Source of the DNA: Pseudomonas sp. PD9R | GTDB lineage: Bacteria; Pseudomonadota; Gammaproteobacteria; Pseudomonadales; Pseudomonadaceae | Direction: 5' to 3' | Length of the DNA: 64,000 bases | Assembly (NCBI RefSeq): GCF_019200975.1 | Contig: NZ_JAHTMR010000020.1 | Location: 1 to 64,000 of the forward strand | Shown here: in pieces, positions 61,339 to 64,000 of the stretch | Position numbering within the stretch: position 1 is the first letter of the stretch | Layout: every line of letters starts with the position of its first letter | Program-made: the position numbers and the translations under genes | The notes under the pieces: model-generated | What the model was told of the DNA's origin: nothing | Database searches by the model: none | What the model saw: only the letters and a program-made list of their open reading frames with translations

Positions 61339-62446
61339 CGGGATGTGTCAGTCCATCAGTCCCCAGTCGCCAGTCGCCAGGAATGGAATCGTTTTGCATC
61401 TTCAGCCGCAAACGCAGGTTATTCACCGAATCCGCATGCTTCAGCGCTTCTTCCTCGGCAATCGCGCCCTCCACGACCAAGGCGTAAAGTGCGGCATCGA
61501 ACGTCTGCATGCCTATGGCCGCCGACTTCTCCATCACCCCTTTGAGTTCGCCAAACTCATTGCGTCGGATCAGATCACCAATGGTCGGCGTCCCCAGCAT
61601 CACCTCTACCGCCACCCGACGCTGACCGTCACGGGTGCGTACCAAACGTTGTGACACAAAGGCCTTGAGGTTGTTGCCCAGATCGTTGAGCAGTTGTCTC
61701 CGACGCTCTTCAGGGAAGAAGTTGATAACCCGGTCCAGCGCCTGATTGGCGTTATGGGCGTGTAATGTAGAAATCACCAGATGCCCGGAATCAGCAAACG
61801 CCAGCGCGTGCTCCATGGTTTCGCGGTCGCGTATTTCGCCAATCAGTACGACATCCGGAGCCTGGCGCAGGGTATTTTTCAACGCCGCGTGAAAACTGCG
61901 GGTGTCGACGCCGACTTCGCGCTGGTTGATGATGGATTTTCTGTGGCGGTGAATGTACTCGACCGGGTCTTCAATGGTGACGATATGCCCGTGACTGTGG
62001 CGATTGCGGTAATCGATCAGGGCCGCCAGCGAGGTAGACTTGCCCGAATCGGTCGCGCCGACGAACAGCATCAAGCCTTGCTTGAGCATCACCGTTTCGA
62101 GCAGCACCGAGGGTAACTTGAGGTCTTCGAACCGTGGTATGTCGAGTTTGACGTTGCGCACCACCATCGACACGTCGTTACGCTGTTTGAAAATATTGAC
62201 CCGAAAGCGCCCGATCCCTGGCAGGGAGATCGCCAGGTTCATCTCCAGATCACGCTCGAACTCAAGACGCTGTTCGGTGTCCATGACCGACGAGGCCATT
62301 GCCGCAATCTGCCCCGGTTTGAACGGCTGATCGGTCAGGGGTGTGAGTACACCGTCGAACCGTGCACTGGGTGGTGCACCGGTGGAAAGGTAAAGATCGG
62401 AGCCATCCTGACTGGCCAGTTGTCTTAATAACGCATCGATTTCCAT
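61334..62446 (-). CDS. pilU: Type IV pilus retraction ATPase, PilU-type
   Basis: Hexameric secretion/retraction ATPase of the PilT/PilU family, 370 aa from ATG 62446 (MEIDALLRQLASQDGSDLYL). Walker A reads GATDSGKST, Asp where Gly is commoner but still within GxxxxGK[S/T]. The Asp box is IVTIEDPVEYIH, Walker B is DVVLIGEIRDRETMEHAL and the His box is GHLVISTLHAHNA. PilU assists PilT in retracting type IV pili at the inner membrane. pilT is not adjacent, so this may be a paralogue separated from the main pil loci. Confidence 0.88.
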   Translation of the reverse strand: MEIDALLRQLASQDGSDLYLSTGAPPSARFDGVLTPLTDQPFKPGQIAAMASSVMDTEQRLEFERDLEMNLAISLPGIGRFRVNIFKQRNDVSMVVRNVKLDIPRFEDLKLPSVLLETVMLKQGLMLFVGATDSGKSTSLAALIDYRNRHSHGHIVTIEDPVEYIHRHRKSIINQREVGVDTRSFHAALKNTLRQAPDVVLIGEIRDRETMEHALAFADSGHLVISTLHAHNANQALDRVINFFPEERRRQLLNDLGNNLKAFVSQRLVRTRDGQRRVAVEVMLGTPTIGDLIRRNEFGELKGVMEKSAAIGMQTFDAALYALVVEGAIAEEEALKHADSVNNLRLRLKMQNDSIPGDWRLGTDGLTHPV

Positions 62447-62557
62447 GGCAAAAAGCACCCGCGAAGCATTCAATAAAAAAATGACCCAATGGTGGTCATC
62501 CAGCGTCTAGCAAGAATAGTAGACGCCGCCACACCGACTTTTGTGCAGGGCACCTTG

Positions 62558-64000
62558 ATGAACGCATCACCGACCGGCAGCGATGCCCAGGCCTTGATTG
62601 CCCGACTGGACTGGGCAAGTAGCCCGCTGGGCGCGGCCAGCACATGGCCGCAGAGCCTGCGAACCGCCGTGGACATTGTGATTCATTCGCCGATGCCGAT
62701 GCTGTTGCTCTGGGGGTCGCAGCTGACGCAGATCTACAACGACGGCTTCGCCCTGCTGGCCGGCAGCAAGCATCCGCACGCTTTCGGACAACCCACACAC
62801 CTGATCTGGCCAGAGTTACAGGACTTCACCGACCCGATTTACAGCGCCGTCCTACAAGGCCAGGTGCGTACCTACAGCGAACAACGCTTCACCCTGCAAC
62901 GTGACGGTAAGGATTCCGACTTCTGGCTCGATTTGACCTACAGCCCGATTCGCGACGAAAACACCGAGGTGGCCGGGATACTCGTTACCGCCATCGAAAC
63001 CAACGAGCGCCGACGCATCGCGCTGGAGCTTGAACAACGCTCCGCCGCCAGCCTCAAGGCCCAGCAAGAAACCGAGGAACGCCTGCAACTGGCCCTCGCT
63101 GCCACCGATGCGGTCGGCACTTGGGACTGGGACATCAGCGAGGACCGTTTCATCGCCGACGCTCATTTTGCCCAGTTGCACGGCATCGACCCGGCCATGG
63201 CCAGTCAGTTGCCGATCACCGAATACCTGCATGCCGTGCATCCGGAAGACCGCGCCCTGATCGCCCGCAGCATCAAGCACTGCATCACCCACGGCACCGA
63301 ATACGCCGAGGAATATCGTCTGCTGCAACCGGATGGCCAACTGCGTTGGGTGTTTGCTCGCGGGCGGTGCTACAAGGACCATCATGGGCGGCCGATCCGG
63401 TTCCTGGGTGCCTCACTTGATCTCACTGATCGTAAAAACACCGAGCAGGCGTTGCGTCAGAGTCAGACCGAGCTGCAGCTGATCATCAACGCCATGCCGA
63501 TCCTGATCAGCTATGTCGACCGTGAAGAGCGCTTTCGCCTGAACAATGCCGCGTACCTGGACTGGTACGGTTTGACGCCGCAGGAACTCTACGGCCGCAC
63601 GGTACGCGAAGTGCTGGGTGCCGAAGCCTATGCTTTGCGCGCCGAACACATCACCGAAGCGCTGTCCGGCCGGCCCTGTTGTTTCAGCATTAATACGCCG
63701 CACCGTGACGGCAGTATTCGTCACGCGCTGATGAACTATTTGCCACGTCACGGTGCGGACGGCGCTGTGAATGGTTTCTATATTTTTGTGATCGACGAAA
63801 CCGAGCGCAAAAAAACCGAAGAAGCCCTGCGCAACCTCAACGAAACCCTCGAAGAGCGGGTGGCGGCCCGCACCCAGCAACTGGCCGAAACCAATCAGCG
63901 GCTGCAGAACGAAATGTTTGAACGCGAGCGTGCCGAAGACGCCTTGCGCCATGCGCAGAAGATGGAAGCGGTTGGCCAGCTCACGGGCGGCATAGCCCAT
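62558..64000 (+). CDS. PAS-domain sensor histidine kinase, cut by window edge
   Basis: The frame runs from ATG 62558 to the last base (481 codons, no stop). An N-terminal sensor fold (about 14-150, LIARLDWASSPLGAASTWPQ) resembles the PAS-like input of bacteriophytochrome-linked kinases. It is followed by a PAS_3 domain (about 178-290, HPEDRALIARSIKHC; RWVFARGRC), a second PAS (about 300-412, IINAMPILISYVDREERFRL) and a coiled-coil linker. The last residues KMEAVGQLTGGIAH are the start of the H-box, with the phospho-acceptor His as the final codon. The kinase and possibly a receiver domain lie outside. Confidence 0.88.
   Translation, partial: MNASPTGSDAQALIARLDWASSPLGAASTWPQSLRTAVDIVIHSPMPMLLLWGSQLTQIYNDGFALLAGSKHPHAFGQPTHLIWPELQDFTDPIYSAVLQGQVRTYSEQRFTLQRDGKDSDFWLDLTYSPIRDENTEVAGILVTAIETNERRRIALELEQRSAASLKAQQETEERLQLALAATDAVGTWDWDISEDRFIADAHFAQLHGIDPAMASQLPITEYLHAVHPEDRALIARSIKHCITHGTEYAEEYRLLQPDGQLRWVFARGRCYKDHHGRPIRFLGASLDLTDRKNTEQALRQSQTELQLIINAMPILISYVDREERFRLNNAAYLDWYGLTPQELYGRTVREVLGAEAYALRAEHITEALSGRPCCFSINTPHRDGSIRHALMNYLPRHGADGAVNGFYIFVIDETERKKTEEALRNLNETLEERVAARTQQLAETNQRLQNEMFERERAEDALRHAQKMEAVGQLTGGIAH

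Noticed and set aside
61334..62446. Asp in the PilU Walker A (GATDSGKST) as an inactivating change
   Set aside because: It still fits GxxxxGK[S/T] and all other ATPase motifs are intact, so I treat it as natural variation.

Overview
The window looks like ordinary chromosome of a Pseudomonas of the fluorescens group. The evidence is the gacA-uvrC-pgsA-tRNA(Gly, Cys, Leu) block, an MvaT/MvaV-type H-NS analogue, proteins that read as Pseudomonas orthologues (hpd, ahpC/ahpF, galU, gor, rarD), and many copies of the GTAGGAGCTGCCG-type REP palindrome between genes. GC and codon use are mostly uniform and high. The main exception is about 17.9-23.0 kb, where the sequence looks visibly less GC-rich.

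Layout. 0-4.9 kb: CdaR-type regulator divergent from an MFS permease, an aldo/keto reductase and rarD. 4.9-8.2 kb: hpd (tyrosine catabolism) and a divergent EamA exporter/LysR pair. 8.3-11.8 kb: a CSS-motif EAL phosphodiesterase, mvaT/mvaV, a DUF4946-like protein and gloA. 11.9-17.8 kb: ahpF and ahpC, a tyrosine recombinase divergent from a KfrA-like coiled-coil DNA-binding protein, and gor. 17.9-22.6 kb: an apparently decayed secondary-metabolite locus with an MFS exporter, a PapC/TyrA-like dehydrogenase, C-terminal stumps of an aminodeoxychorismate synthase and of an alpha-oxoamine synthase, an inverted fragment of a HemK-like methyltransferase, and a flavin oxidoreductase whose end is scrambled. 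23-26.3 kb: galU and several small proteins. 26.4-28.9 kb: an alkylation-response module (2OG-Fe(II) oxygenase, alkB, ada). Its Ada protein has lost three of the four zinc cysteines, and both transcription units carry an identical 23-bp Ada-box-like element. 29-33.8 kb: acuI, a large secreted repeat protein and a nitronate monooxygenase. 33.8-36.4 kb: modABC behind a textbook ModE palindrome. 36.5-40 kb: topoisomerase IB and small proteins. 40-45 kb: three tRNAs, pgsA, uvrC, gacA, a GNAT acetyltransferase and a nitrilase. 45.2-46.8 kb: a DAHP synthase preceded by two aromatic-rich leader peptides and a strong attenuator-like terminator. 46.8-49.5 kb: a three-repeat protein, a lipase and ppiC. 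49.6-55.2 kb: a yejABEF-type peptide/microcin C ABC importer. 55.3-61.2 kb: 3-hydroxybutyrate/acetoacetate use, with a sigma-54 activator, a GntP permease behind a -24/-12 promoter, hbdH and acetoacetyl-CoA synthetase. 61.3-64 kb: pilU and a sensor histidine kinase cut by the window edge.

The most interesting points are the tandem aromatic leader peptides before DAHP synthase, the Ada protein with a dismantled sensor together with its duplicated operator, the rearranged aminophenylalanine-type cluster, and the recombinase/KfrA pair with dyad operators. No CRISPR array, complete prophage or IS element was seen.
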